Shown: positions 1 to 7,559, counted from the first letter of the stretch. The stretch is DNA of 7,689 bases from Paramuribaculum sp. (GCA_029062075.1 JAIDQW010000380.1:1-7689); one strand, 5' to 3'. Translations and numbers: made by a program. The notes: generated by a model from the letters alone, not told the origin.

Positions 1-1738
1 AGCTACCATCGATAACTGTTACCTTAAGATGCTCAACCGGGAAACCTGCAAGAACACCATTCTTCATAGCTGTGGTGAAGCCTTTCTGAATTGAGGGGAT
101 GAATTCCTTAGGAATATTACCACCCTTAACCTCATCTACAAACTGGAGGTTGCCTTCAAAACCTTCGTCAACCGGCTCAACGCGAACAATGATGTCAGCG
201 AATTTACCGCGACCACCTGTCTGCTTCTTGAACACTTCACGAAGTTCAACAGGCTGAGTGATTGCTTCCTTATAAGTCACCTGAGGACGACCCTGGTTAC
301 ATTCAACCTTGAACTCACGACGAAGACGGTCAATGATAATATCAAGGTGAAGCTCACCCATACCGGAAATCACAGTTTGACCGGTTTCTTCATTGGTCTG
401 AACACGGAAGGTAGGATCCTCCTCAGCAAGCTTCTGAAGACCAACACCGAGTTTATCAAGATCCTTCTGAGTCTTAGGCTCAACTGCGATACCGATCACA
501 GGATCGGGGAAGTCCATAGCCTCGAGAACTATAGGATGATTTTCATCACAAAGAGTATCACCTGTGCGGATATCCTTGAAACCTACACCGGCACCGATAT
601 CACCGCAACCGATTTCCTCTTTAGCATTCTGCTTATTTGAGTGCATCTGGAACAGACGGCTCACACGCTCCTTCTTACCTGAACGGGCATTAAGCACATA
701 GCTGCCGGCTACAACATCACCTGAATAAACGCGGAAGAATGTGAGACGACCTACATACGGGTCGGTTGCGATCTTAAATGCAAGCGCGCACATAGGAGCA
801 TCGCTGCTCGGCTCGCGGGTTTCAACTTCATCAGGGTTTCCGGGAGCATATCCTTCAACGGCACCTGCATCAACAGGGCTGGGAAGATAAGCGCAAACAG
901 CATCAAGAAGAGGCTGAACACCTTTATTCTTGAATGAGCTACCGCAAATCATAGGAACAACCTCCATTGCGAGGGTAGCCTTACGGAGACCGCGGCGAAT
1001 TTCCTCTTCGGTGATTGTGCTCGGATCATCAAAATATTTCTCCATGAGAGCATCGTCAAACTCGGCGATTTTCTCAAGCATCTGGTCACGGTATTCCTGA
1101 GCTTCAGCAACGAGATTTGCGGGAATCTCCTCCAATGAATACTCAGCACCCATTGTCTCATCGTGCCAGAAGATAGCCTTCATTGTAATCAGGTCAACAA
1201 CACCCTTGAATGTCTCCTCTGCACCGATAGGAATCTGAATGGGGCAAGGATTTGCACCAAGAACCTCACGGAGTTGACGAACAACCTCAAAGAAGTTTGC
1301 ACCACTACGGTCCATCTTGTTCACATAGCCGATACGAGGCACATTATATTTGTCTGCCTGACGCCATACTGTTTCACTCTGGGGCTCCACACCACCAACA
1401 GCGCAGAATGTTGCAACTGCACCGTCAAGCACACGGAGTGAACGTTCAACCTCTACTGTAAAGTCAACGTGTCCCGGAGTGTCAATAAGATTGATTTTGT
1501 ATTTCTCGCCGTCATACTTCCAGAATGCGGTAGTTGCGGCTGAAGTGATGGTGATACCACGCTCCTGCTCCTGCTCCATCCAGTCCATGGTAGCACCGCC
1601 GTCGTGAACCTCACCGATTTTATGAGTCAAACCCGTATAGAAAAGGATACGCTCTGATGTGGTAGTCTTACCGGCATCAATATGAGCCATAATACCGATA
1701 TTACGGGTATATTTCAGTGATTCGTCTGATTTAGCCAT
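1..1738 (-). CDS. fusA: Elongation factor G, N-terminal 579 codons (3' end beyond window)
   Basis: Ribosomal translocase: a cytosolic GTPase that moves tRNA and mRNA after peptide-bond formation and helps recycle ribosomes. The reading frame is open from the ATG at 1738-1736 to the window edge, with no internal stop or frameshift. GTPase motifs are all present: G1 AHIDAGKT (residues 18-25), switch [12 protein letters not shown] (60-70), DTPGHVDF (86-93), NKMDR (140-144) and GSS (266-268). Domain II follows at about 310-405, domain III at about 415-485 (GMGELHLD at 459-466), and the start of domain IV with the SGGRG-like loop TGGRGKF at 507-513. EF-G is usually about 700-720 residues, so roughly 130 residues (rest of IV and V) are missing only because the window ends. 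It lies 40 bp after rpsG, as expected for the str operon, which favours canonical EF-G over the specialised Bacteroides EF-G2 paralogue encoded elsewhere. No Shine-Dalgarno is visible. Identification is very secure. Confidence 0.98.
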   Translation of the reverse strand, partial: MAKSDESLKYTRNIGIMAHIDAGKTTTSERILFYTGLTHKIGEVHDGGATMDWMEQEQERGITITSAATTAFWKYDGEKYKINLIDTPGHVDFTVEVERSLRVLDGAVATFCAVGGVEPQSETVWRQADKYNVPRIGYVNKMDRSGANFFEVVRQLREVLGANPCPIQIPIGAEETFKGVVDLITMKAIFWHDETMGAEYSLEEIPANLVAEAQEYRDQMLEKIAEFDDALMEKYFDDPSTITEEEIRRGLRKATLAMEVVPMICGSSFKNKGVQPLLDAVCAYLPSPVDAGAVEGYAPGNPDEVETREPSSDAPMCALAFKIATDPYVGRLTFFRVYSGDVVAGSYVLNARSGKKERVSRLFQMHSNKQNAKEEIGCGDIGAGVGFKDIRTGDTLCDENHPIVLEAMDFPDPVIGIAVEPKTQKDLDKLGVGLQKLAEEDPTFRVQTNEETGQTVISGMGELHLDIIIDRLRREFKVECNQGRPQVTYKEAITQPVELREVFKKQTGGRGKFADIIVRVEPVDEGFEGNLQFVDEVKGGNIPKEFIPSIQKGFTTAMKNGVLAGFPVEHLKVTVIDGS

Positions 1739-1778
1739 TGTAATTCTGATTGTGTTTATTCAACAGATTATACCCCTA

Positions 1779-2255
1779 TTAGAAACGGAAGTGAGCGAAT
1801 GCGCGGTTAGCCTCGGCCATCTTGTGCATATCCTCTTTGCGCTTGAAGGCGCCGCCCTGATCATTGAATGCATCAACTATCTCGGCTGCGAGTTTGCCTG
1901 CCATTGTTTTACCGCCACGCTTGCGGGCATAAAGAATAAGGTTTTTCATTGAGATTGACTCTTTACGGTCAGGACGAATTTCTGTCGGGACCTGGAATGT
2001 TGCACCACCTACACGGCGAGACTTAACCTCTACCTGGGGAGTTACATTTTCAAGAGCCTTTTTCCAAATCTCAAGCGCTGTCTTCTCCTCGTTAGGCATC
2101 TTTGCCTTAACCTCCTCAAGAGCGCTGTAGAAAATTGTGTAAGCTGTGTTCTTTTTGCCGTCATACATAAGGTGATTGACGAACTTTGACACTTTTACAT
2201 CATTAAAAACGGGATCGGGAAGAACCACCCGCTTTTTGGGCTTTGCTTTTCTCAT
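1779..2255 (-). CDS. rpsG: 30S ribosomal protein S7
   Basis: Primary binder of the 3' major domain of 16S rRNA. It nucleates assembly of the 30S head and contacts E-site tRNA. The 158-residue product shows the S7 landmarks: a basic N-terminus (MRKAKPKKR), LPDPVFND (12-19), [12 protein letters not shown] (24-35), the beta-hairpin segment [16 protein letters not shown] (75-90), [12 protein letters not shown] (94-105) and a C-terminal RAFAHFRF. The ATG at 2255-2253 is chosen because the product then starts where Bacteroidota S7 proteins start. The frame stays open another 18 codons to a TTG at 2309, but that stretch (rich in K, T and Q) is not S7-like and overlaps the leader hairpin region. It is the middle gene of rpsL-rpsG-fusA. 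In Escherichia coli S7 represses this operon by binding the S12-S7 spacer; whether that happens here is not shown. The start lacks a Shine-Dalgarno. Confidence 0.98.
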   Translation of the reverse strand: MRKAKPKKRVVLPDPVFNDVKVSKFVNHLMYDGKKNTAYTIFYSALEEVKAKMPNEEKTALEIWKKALENVTPQVEVKSRRVGGATFQVPTEIRPDRKESISMKNLILYARKRGGKTMAGKLAAEIVDAFNDQGGAFKRKEDMHKMAEANRAFAHFRF

Positions 2256-2430
2256 TGTTTTACCAAATGTTGTTTTTGTTTGCTTGGTTGCTGCTTCTTT
2301 AATCTTCAACGACGTTCTCTCACGTCATTTACTCAACCGGTGAATTAGCCTTCCAATAAATCAAAAACTAAGTTTTTTAACTCGTTTTTCTGATCTCTTT
2401 GTTTGTTTTGTTTTTTTTAGTAAGCGCAAC
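2256..2430 (-). other. rpsL-rpsG intercistronic spacer, A/T-rich
   Basis: This is a 175-bp non-coding stretch between the S12 stop and the S7 start. Just after the S12 stop the transcript is strongly A-rich (about 2395-2420, runs of A broken by C and G). It then has a weak A/U stem (arms 2363-2368 and 2372-2377, three-base loop), followed by the stronger hairpin at 2308-2329. I find no TAnnTTTG promoter box here, so rpsG is probably transcribed from the rpsL promoter. Confidence 0.5.
2308..2329 (-). promoter_or_regulatory. RNA hairpin in the rpsL-rpsG spacer (rpsG leader)
   Basis: On the transcribed strand AAUGACGU (2329-2322) can pair with ACGUCGUU (2315-2308) around a six-base loop GAGAGA. 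This gives 8 bp with one U-G wobble. No U-run follows on the transcript, so it does not look like an intrinsic terminator. It sits 52 nt upstream of the rpsG ATG, inside a 175-bp spacer that is long for an operon whose next spacer is 40 bp. A role in feedback by S7, RNA processing or mRNA stability is inference from position and from the E. coli precedent. Confidence 0.5.
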
Positions 2431-2814
2431 TTATTTCTTAGCTGGCTTGGGACGCTTCGCTCCGTATTTGCTGCGACGCTGAGTACGGTCTTTCACACCG
2501 CTGGTATCAAGAGTACCGCGAACAATGTGATAGCGCACACCGGGAAGGTCTTTTACACGACCACCGCGAACAAGAACAATCGAGTGCTCCTGAAGATTGT
2601 GTCCTTCGCCCGGAATGTAGCTGTTCACCTCTTTACCATTGGTAAGTCTCACACGAGCAACTTTACGCATTGCTGAGTTAGGCTTCTTAGGAGTGGTAGT
2701 GTAAACACGCACACAAACACCGCGACGCTGAGGACAAGAATCCAAAGCAGGCGATTTGCTCTTATCAACGAGAGCCACGCGTCCTTTTCTTACTAATTGC
2801 TGAATGGTAGGCAT
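2431..2814 (-). CDS. rpsL: 30S ribosomal protein S12
   Basis: S12 lies at the decoding centre of the 30S subunit and governs codon-anticodon accuracy and streptomycin response. The 127-residue product carries the family signatures: LVRKGR (7-12), CPQRRGVC (27-34), [13 protein letters not shown] (39-51), [11 protein letters not shown] (68-78) and [14 protein letters not shown] (83-96). Lys43, Lys88 and Pro91 (counting Met) are the usual drug-sensitive residues, so the classical streptomycin-resistance changes are absent. Asp89 is the residue that RimO methylthiolates in other bacteria. The C-terminus is slightly longer than in E. coli (124 residues) and ends in a lysine-rich tail, as in many Bacteroidota. 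The ATG at 2814 is preceded by an A-rich leader without a Shine-Dalgarno. It is the first gene of the str operon, read from the promoter at 2958-2989. Confidence 0.99.
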   Translation of the reverse strand: MPTIQQLVRKGRVALVDKSKSPALDSCPQRRGVCVRVYTTTPKKPNSAMRKVARVRLTNGKEVNSYIPGEGHNLQEHSIVLVRGGRVKDLPGVRYHIVRGTLDTSGVKDRTQRRSKYGAKRPKPAKK

Positions 2815-2952
2815 CTTAGTTCTTTTGTTTTACTTATCGTTTAATTAAAAATTATACTTCTAAACACACACTTTTAATACACCGATAGACACTCGCAACC
2901 ACCCTGTCATACAGACAATTAGCAGTCAACAAGCGCCATTCGGGCTAAAAAG
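2815..2952 (-). promoter_or_regulatory. Long 5' leader of the str operon
   Basis: About 138 nt separate the predicted start site from the rpsL ATG. The predicted transcript has a small hairpin close to its 5' end: AGCCC and GGCGCU (2946-2932) pair with one bulged base and an AAU-containing loop. It also holds two very short open frames, at 2939-2919 (six codons) and 2910-2860 (sixteen codons). The last 50 nt before rpsL are A/U-rich. No known riboswitch or named r-protein leader is recognised. Confidence 0.4.
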
Positions 2953-2957
2953 CGATG

Positions 2958-2989
2958 CAAAATTACAAACTAAATTTCTAATTCACAAA
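2958..2989 (-). promoter_or_regulatory. Probable str operon promoter (Bacteroidota sigma-70 type)
   Basis: Read on the minus strand there is a -33 TTTG (2989-2986), a 20-bp spacer and a -7 box TAATTTTG (2965-2958). This fits the known Bacteroides consensus TTTG-N19-21-TAnnTTTG exactly. Transcription would start near 2952, giving a leader of about 138 nt before rpsL. The start site is inferred from the box position. Confidence 0.75.
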
Positions 2990-3121
2990 TATTTCCGTCT
3001 TTTTTATTTACCACTATTATTTCTGACACCGTTTCGAATACACAAAAAGATACATCCCGGAAAAATATCCCTACACCTTAATTTTTAACATCACCGGAAT
3101 AACACACTCCATATTAATTAC

Positions 3122-3129
3122 TAATTTTG
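3122..3129 (+). promoter_or_regulatory. Probable -7 promoter box of the GlmU-like gene
   Basis: TAATTTTG matches the Bacteroidota -7 consensus TAnnTTTG and lies 20 bp before the ATG, implying a 5' leader of only about 12-16 nt. No TTTG is found 19-21 bp upstream, so the -33 half is missing or degenerate. The start codon follows a run of A residues and has no Shine-Dalgarno. Confidence 0.5.
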
Positions 3130-3149
3130 CATAAAAATCATCAAAAAAA

Positions 3150-4319
3150 ATGCGTAACGTCATCCTCAAGGATATCCCTGAAACAAGAAATAATCTCCTC
3201 CCGCTAACATTCACAAGACCGGTTGCTGATCTCAGGATTGGAATACTCACACTCAGAGAAAAATGGGAAAAACTCCTCCCCGGGGTGTACTCTTATATAA
3301 CAGAAGATTATCTGTCTGTAAAATTCCCCTGCATTTGCAGCCCGGAAAACGATAACATTATTATTTCCTCACACTACCTGCCTACACCTATGGTGGTACA
3401 AGGCATAGAAAACCTACAGCCGGGGCAGGCACTCTGCTTTCAAGGAGAAATCATAGCGGCGAGAGGAGTGATTGATCAAACCGAATTCGAGAATATTGAA
3501 ATTGACGAAATCCCCTCTTTCATCAAAAAACTATACGACATTTTTCTACTGAATGCCGACGCACTGGAATTTGACTTCCATCTTATAACTGACGGAAGAG
3601 TTTCACAGCCGCTCAGCAAAACAAACATCGTTATCGGAGACCCTGCTAAAATATTCATTGAAGAAGGCGCATGCGTTGAAGGAGCAATACTCAATTCAAA
3701 ACACGGCTCAATATATATAGGTAAGAATGCAGAAGTCATGGAAGGCTCCTGCATTCGTGGAGCATTTGCCCTCTGCGAAAGCTCTGAAATAAAAATGGGC
3801 ACCAAAATATACGGAGCAACAACTGTTGGACCACACTGCAAAGTAGGAGGAGAAATAAACAATGTGGTCTTCAACGGATATTCAAACAAGGCACACGATG
3901 GCTTCCTCGGCAACGCCGTGATTGGAGAATGGTGCAACATTGCAGCCGGATGCGTAGCTTCAAACCTAAAAAACGATTATACCGAAATAAAACTCTGGAA
4001 CTATCCCCTGCGCCGCTTCCTCCGCACAGGTCTCCAATTCTGCGGACTGATCATGGGCGACCACTCTAAAACCGGAGTCAACACCATGATTAATACAGCA
4101 ACAGTTCTTGGAGTCGGTGTAAATATCCACGGAGCCGGCTACCCACGCAATTTCGTCCCCTCATTTATGGAGGGCTCCACTGCCGGACTCAGCGAAGTGC
4201 CCATCTCTAAATTCATTGAAACGGCACGCAAGGTTATGGCTCGCAGAAATGTGGCGCTCACAAATGTTGACGAAGAGATAATAGAAACCTTATACAGGAT
4301 AACCGACGACTATAAGTAA
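3150..4319 (+). CDS. GlmU-like sugar nucleotidyltransferase / left-handed beta-helix acyltransferase
   Basis: This is a 389-residue protein of the Bacteroidota GlmU-like family (nucleotidyltransferase-like N-terminus plus hexapeptide-repeat C-terminus). The N-terminal part (about 1-110) has the family motif LPLTFTRPVADLRIG (17-31) followed by REKWE (36-40), not the classical GxGTRM pyrophosphorylase signature. From about 150 to 335 there are imperfect hexapeptide turns that form a left-handed beta-helix. Within these, KAHDGFLG (247-254), GEWCNIAAGCVASNLKNDY (259-277) and GDHSKTGVNTMIN (303-315) resemble the acetyl-CoA and active-site coils of GlmU (KAGHLxYLG, NIGAG..CNYDG). By analogy it would acetylate glucosamine-1-phosphate and/or attach UMP to give UDP-GlcNAc for peptidoglycan and lipid A, in the cytosol. 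That substrate is inferred, not visible. The start at 3150 follows the -7 box by 20 bp. It is transcribed alone, divergent from rpsL, and converges on the antiporter gene. The family call is firm; the exact reaction is not. Confidence 0.85.
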   Translation: MRNVILKDIPETRNNLLPLTFTRPVADLRIGILTLREKWEKLLPGVYSYITEDYLSVKFPCICSPENDNIIISSHYLPTPMVVQGIENLQPGQALCFQGEIIAARGVIDQTEFENIEIDEIPSFIKKLYDIFLLNADALEFDFHLITDGRVSQPLSKTNIVIGDPAKIFIEEGACVEGAILNSKHGSIYIGKNAEVMEGSCIRGAFALCESSEIKMGTKIYGATTVGPHCKVGGEINNVVFNGYSNKAHDGFLGNAVIGEWCNIAAGCVASNLKNDYTEIKLWNYPLRRFLRTGLQFCGLIMGDHSKTGVNTMINTATVLGVGVNIHGAGYPRNFVPSFMEGSTAGLSEVPISKFIETARKVMARRNVALTNVDEEIIETLYRITDDYK

Positions 4320-4339
4320 TACCTTTACCACAGTTAAAA

Positions 4340-4361
4340 CCCGCTCAAATTCTTGAGCAGG
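4340..4361. terminator. Inverted repeat between convergent genes, possible bidirectional terminator
   Basis: GCTCAA (4343-4348) and TTGAGC (4353-4358) form a 6-bp stem with a four-base ATTC loop. Beyond a C/A mismatch, two further C-G pairs (4340-4341 with 4360-4361) extend it. It fills the gap between the stop of the GlmU-like gene (4319) and the stop of the antiporter gene (4362). On the minus strand it is followed by GTTTTAAC, a short T-run; on the plus strand no T-run follows directly. It may terminate minus-strand transcription weakly. Confidence 0.5.
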
Positions 4362-6533
4362 CTACAATTCGATATTCTTTGACTCATTCGACCTGCCCGT
4401 CTTGCGCATGTTAAGCAACTTGCGGTATGCTCTCCTTATCCGCAACCATAATGATGACGGTGCCGCTACCATATCGGTGCTGAGAACATCTGCCATAGTG
4501 AGAATCTCCGGTTCGTCACCGAACTGTTCTGGATATATGACAATCAGATTATTCTGCGCAAAATATTTTTGTAGGAAGTCCGGCAAAGTATCAAGCTCAC
4601 TGGAATGACTCAGAGACGCACGTCGCGCGCTAACAACCACAAACAGATCATCCTCCTTGATGCGGTTGGACAGCAGCACGAAATCATCCCACTCCTCCAT
4701 CCGCCGGTATTCGGCGCGAACACCATATTTGCCGCGTACAATCGCCCCGGCTATAGCCTGTCTGGTAGCATCACTGCAACAGAAGATTATCCGGCAGCCA
4801 ACCTGTCCCGCCAGATTGCACATCGATGCCACCCACGTGGTGAAACCGGTTTCAAACTGAGCTTTACCCGGAACCGTAACCACTATCCGGGCTACAGTAT
4901 TCACAGGAATAAAGCAGCGGCTTATAACCACCATCTTGTTCGTTGACCGCAGCAACTGTATCAGCTTGTCACCGAAAAATGAATCAATAACATTGGTGCG
5001 TCTGTGCAATCCTATAATAACCCTGTCTATATCGCGCTCCTCTATAGTATTCACAACCCCGGTAACGAAATTCATATCGTACCTCTCAAGAGGAGTGATT
5101 CTCACATCAACACTCGCCGCAGCCTGTTCAGCAACATCCAGAGAATTTCTGCCTATTGCCCGTGAAGATGCCGAATTGTCATTTCTCACATGCAATGCAT
5201 AAACAGTACCCTCTCTCCTGCCCTTCATCATCAGCGCGAGATCCACGAGCTCTTCAGCAGTCAAAGGATTGGCAATAGGAATCAGAACATTCCCCTTCTT
5301 ATTCATCACATTGCTCCCATCCTCCGCCTCATCGCTCATCAACTCAACCTTAAGTTTTTGAGCCGCACGTGAGGTACCGAGTGACGAAACCGTACATGTA
5401 ATCAGAATCATCACGACTGTTCCGTTCAGAATAATCTCATCAAACAACCCCATGCCGTAACCTATCGTCACCACAGCAAGTGCAACCGCCGTGTGAGCAT
5501 TACTGAGCTGATACAACATGGCACGGTCAAGAGGCTTGAGCCGGAAACTCAGTTGGGTAAACCATGCGGCGAGCCACTTCGACACCATTGCGATACCGCT
5601 CATCACCCCCGCGGCATACAACGTGCCTAAACCTTTGGTTATAACACCTATATTTATCATCATACCCACACCTATAAGAAAATACGGTATGAAGATAGCA
5701 TTACCCACAAATTCGATACGCCCCATCAGCGGGGATTTGGCAGGGATATAACGGTTGAGCACCAAACCGGCAAAAAAGGCACCGAACACATCCTCGATTC
5801 CTGCGAGTGATGCAAGCTGTGCCGCCAGAAACATCATGGCGAGCACATATATAAATTGAAGGATATTATCGTTCCAGCGCCTGAAAAACCATCTGGTTAG
5901 CCGCGGATAAACGTAAGTCACAGCCGCGCAGTATCCAATCAGGCGAAGAAGCAGTCCCGCAGTTCCCCATATCCGGAACTCACCTTCACGAAATATACCC
6001 ACTACCGCAGCAAGAACTATCAAAGAGCCAAGTACAGTAAATATTGTACCTGTTATCGCTATGACCACGGGGGCAGTCCGTGTCAACCCGAAACGCGACA
6101 CTATCGGGTAAGCAATAAGCGTATGTGCAGCAAACATCGATGCCATGAGCACAGATGTCAGTATATCAAGATGAAGAAGAAAATGTGACGCCACAGCACC
6201 CACTATCATCGGCACTGCAAAAGTAAACGCACCGAAAACAGCTCCCCTTCTCAAATTCTTTTTCAGGTGATACATATCTATCTCTATGCCCGCAAGAAAC
6301 ATAAGATAGAGAATACCCACCTGCCCGAAAACTTCAAAACTCATATCGCGGGCAAGGAGATTAACTCCGTAAGGACCCACTATCACACCCGCAATTATCA
6401 GACCGATAACGTGGGGTATCTTGAGTTTATGCAGAAGTACCGGAGTGACAAGAATTATCAGCAGCACCGCCAAAAAGATAGACACCGGTGCTGTGAGAAT
6501 AGGGGTTACTGCTTGGATTGACGGTACGCCCAT
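4362..6533 (-). CDS. CPA2-type cation:proton antiporter with C-terminal USP-like region
   Basis: This is an inner-membrane transporter of 723 residues. Residues 14-395 hold about 12-13 hydrophobic segments of the Na+/H+ exchanger fold: KIPHVIGLIIAGVIVGPYG (38-56), the Kef-like LMFLAGIEID (77-86), FGAFFAGLVLN (250-260) and FIPYFLIGVGMMIN (281-294). These support exchange of a monovalent cation (Na+ or K+) for H+; the ion is not predictable. The helix that usually carries the ion-binding Asp (about 155-180) contains no acidic residue. The cytosolic part (about 412-700) reads as two universal-stress-protein-like alpha/beta units, at 413-540 and about 546-670. The first ends in IIGLHRR...FFGDKLIQLLRS...MVVISR (506-538), a degenerate USP nucleotide-binding pattern. 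No TrkA_N/RCK Rossmann domain is seen. The C-terminus is basic (697-715). The ATG at 6533 lies 12 bp after the asd stop with no promoter between them, so the gene is probably co-transcribed with asd. The superfamily call is strong. Confidence 0.9.
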   Translation of the reverse strand: MGVPSIQAVTPILTAPVSIFLAVLLIILVTPVLLHKLKIPHVIGLIIAGVIVGPYGVNLLARDMSFEVFGQVGILYLMFLAGIEIDMYHLKKNLRRGAVFGAFTFAVPMIVGAVASHFLLHLDILTSVLMASMFAAHTLIAYPIVSRFGLTRTAPVVIAITGTIFTVLGSLIVLAAVVGIFREGEFRIWGTAGLLLRLIGYCAAVTYVYPRLTRWFFRRWNDNILQFIYVLAMMFLAAQLASLAGIEDVFGAFFAGLVLNRYIPAKSPLMGRIEFVGNAIFIPYFLIGVGMMINIGVITKGLGTLYAAGVMSGIAMVSKWLAAWFTQLSFRLKPLDRAMLYQLSNAHTAVALAVVTIGYGMGLFDEIILNGTVVMILITCTVSSLGTSRAAQKLKVELMSDEAEDGSNVMNKKGNVLIPIANPLTAEELVDLALMMKGRREGTVYALHVRNDNSASSRAIGRNSLDVAEQAAASVDVRITPLERYDMNFVTGVVNTIEERDIDRVIIGLHRRTNVIDSFFGDKLIQLLRSTNKMVVISRCFIPVNTVARIVVTVPGKAQFETGFTTWVASMCNLAGQVGCRIIFCCSDATRQAIAGAIVRGKYGVRAEYRRMEEWDDFVLLSNRIKEDDLFVVVSARRASLSHSSELDTLPDFLQKYFAQNNLIVIYPEQFGDEPEILTMADVLSTDMVAAPSSLWLRIRRAYRKLLNMRKTGRSNESKNIEL

Positions 6534-6545
6534 AGGTCATTCAGC

Positions 6546-7559
6546 TCACTTCTTCCAGCCATGGGAGAGCATGTACTGTGCTATCTGCACAGCATTCAGA
6601 GCGGCACCCTTCTTAATCTGGTCACCTACCACCCAGAATGATAATCCGCAATCATTGCAAAGGTCCTTGCGGATTCTGCCGACAAACACCGGATCTTTAC
6701 CGGCAACAAACAGCGGCATGGGATATTTCTTTTCTGCGGGAGCATCTACAACAACAATGCCCTCACCGTTTTCAAATGCCTTACGAGCCTCATCGACACT
6801 CACCGGACGCTCTGTTTCAATCCAGATTGCCTCGGAATGAGCGCGCATCACCGGAACACGCACACACATTGCGCTTACATCCAGGTCCGGCTCATGCATA
6901 ATCTTCTTCGTTTCGTTAAACATCTTCATCTCCTCCTTGGTGTAACCGTTGTCGGTAAACACATCTACATGAGGAATTAGATTATAGGCAAGCTGGTAGG
7001 CAAATTTATTGACGGTAGCCTCCTCGCCTCTGCCAAGCTGCGCATACTGCTCGACGAGTTCATCCATTGCTGCCGCTCCGGCACCGCTCGCCGCCTGATA
7101 GGTCGCTACATGAACTTTGCAGATTTTGCTCAGATCATTGATCGGTTTGAGAGCCACAACCATCTGAATTGTCGTGCAGTTTGGATTCGCTATTATGCCA
7201 CGGGGAGCATTGAAAGCGTCATCACCGTTCACTTCCGGAACAACCAGAGGAACGTCCTTGTCCATACGGAAAGCGCTGGAATTGTCTATCATCAGAGCAC
7301 CATGCTTTGTGATAGTCTCGGCAAATTCAATTGAGGTGCTGCCACCGGCACTAACAAAGGCTATATCAATACCCTTGAAATCATCATTATGACAAAGTTC
7401 CTTAACTGTGTATTCCTTTCCGCGAAAAGTATATTTGCGACCTGCACTGCGGCTTGAGCCGAATAGAGTAAGTTCGTCTATCGGAAAATTCTGTTCATCA
7501 AGCACACGCAGAAATTCTTGTCCCACTGCTCCGCTTGCTCCTACTATAGCTACATTCAT
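6546..7559 (-). CDS. asd: Aspartate-semialdehyde dehydrogenase
   Basis: Cytosolic enzyme that reduces L-aspartyl-4-phosphate with NADPH to L-aspartate-4-semialdehyde, the branch point to lysine/diaminopimelate, threonine and methionine. The 337-residue product begins with the nucleotide-binding loop GASGAVGQE (8-15 region) and SSRSAG (35-40). The catalytic cysteine is Cys128 in NPNCTTIQM, and the probable acid/base residue is His241 in [11 protein letters not shown] (234-244). Length and motifs fit the short bacterial Asd of Gram-positive and Bacteroidota type rather than the longer (about 367-residue) E. coli form. The ATG at 7559 is chosen because the Rossmann strand [10 protein letters not shown] begins directly there. 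An in-frame TTG 22 codons upstream would overlap the metK stop and transcribe through the promoter box. It lies 55 bp after metK and 12 bp before the antiporter gene on the same strand. All catalytic landmarks look intact. Confidence 0.97.
   Translation of the reverse strand: MNVAIVGASGAVGQEFLRVLDEQNFPIDELTLFGSSRSAGRKYTFRGKEYTVKELCHNDDFKGIDIAFVSAGGSTSIEFAETITKHGALMIDNSSAFRMDKDVPLVVPEVNGDDAFNAPRGIIANPNCTTIQMVVALKPINDLSKICKVHVATYQAASGAGAAAMDELVEQYAQLGRGEEATVNKFAYQLAYNLIPHVDVFTDNGYTKEEMKMFNETKKIMHEPDLDVSAMCVRVPVMRAHSEAIWIETERPVSVDEARKAFENGEGIVVVDAPAEKKYPMPLFVAGKDPVFVGRIRKDLCNDCGLSFWVVGDQIKKGAALNAVQIAQYMLSHGWKK

Larger units (their letters stand above)
2815..3149. other. Divergent intergenic region between rpsL and the GlmU-like gene
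   Basis: This 335-bp A/T-rich stretch holds the minus-strand str promoter and leader and, at its right end, a plus-strand promoter box for the gene at 3150. Between about 2990 and 3120 I see no gene, tRNA or strong hairpin. The two predicted start sites are about 185 bp apart, so the promoters are back to back and do not overlap. Confidence 0.7.

Noticed and set aside
949..1161. Short minus-strand frame overlapping fusA
   Set aside because: It is an out-of-frame shadow; the EF-G frame is continuous and conserved through this stretch.
1..1738. fusA as a truncated pseudogene
   Set aside because: All 579 codons are in frame with intact motifs; the missing C-terminus is due to the window edge.
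2256..2309. 18-codon in-frame TTG extension of S7
   Set aside because: The added residues are not S7-like, start from a TTG, and would make the protein longer than the 158 residues usual for the group.
2363..2377. A/T inverted repeat after rpsL as an intrinsic terminator
   Set aside because: The stem is almost all A-U pairs and weak, and termination here would cut off rpsG and fusA, which should be co-transcribed.
2888..2917. Alternating TGTC/GACA pairings in the str leader (possible switch)
   Set aside because: The complementary arms are only four bases long, too short to separate from chance without comparative data.
3476..3940. 154-residue open frame on the minus strand inside the GlmU-like gene
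   Set aside because: It is antisense to a well-supported gene, has proline- and serine-rich shadow composition, and resembles no family.
4605..4946. 113-residue plus-strand open frame inside the antiporter gene
   Set aside because: It is a reverse-strand shadow of the USP-like region with no promoter box or family likeness.
6421..6840. 139-residue open frame on the plus strand across the asd-antiporter junction
   Set aside because: It is antisense to two strongly supported genes, and the translation has no recognisable domain.
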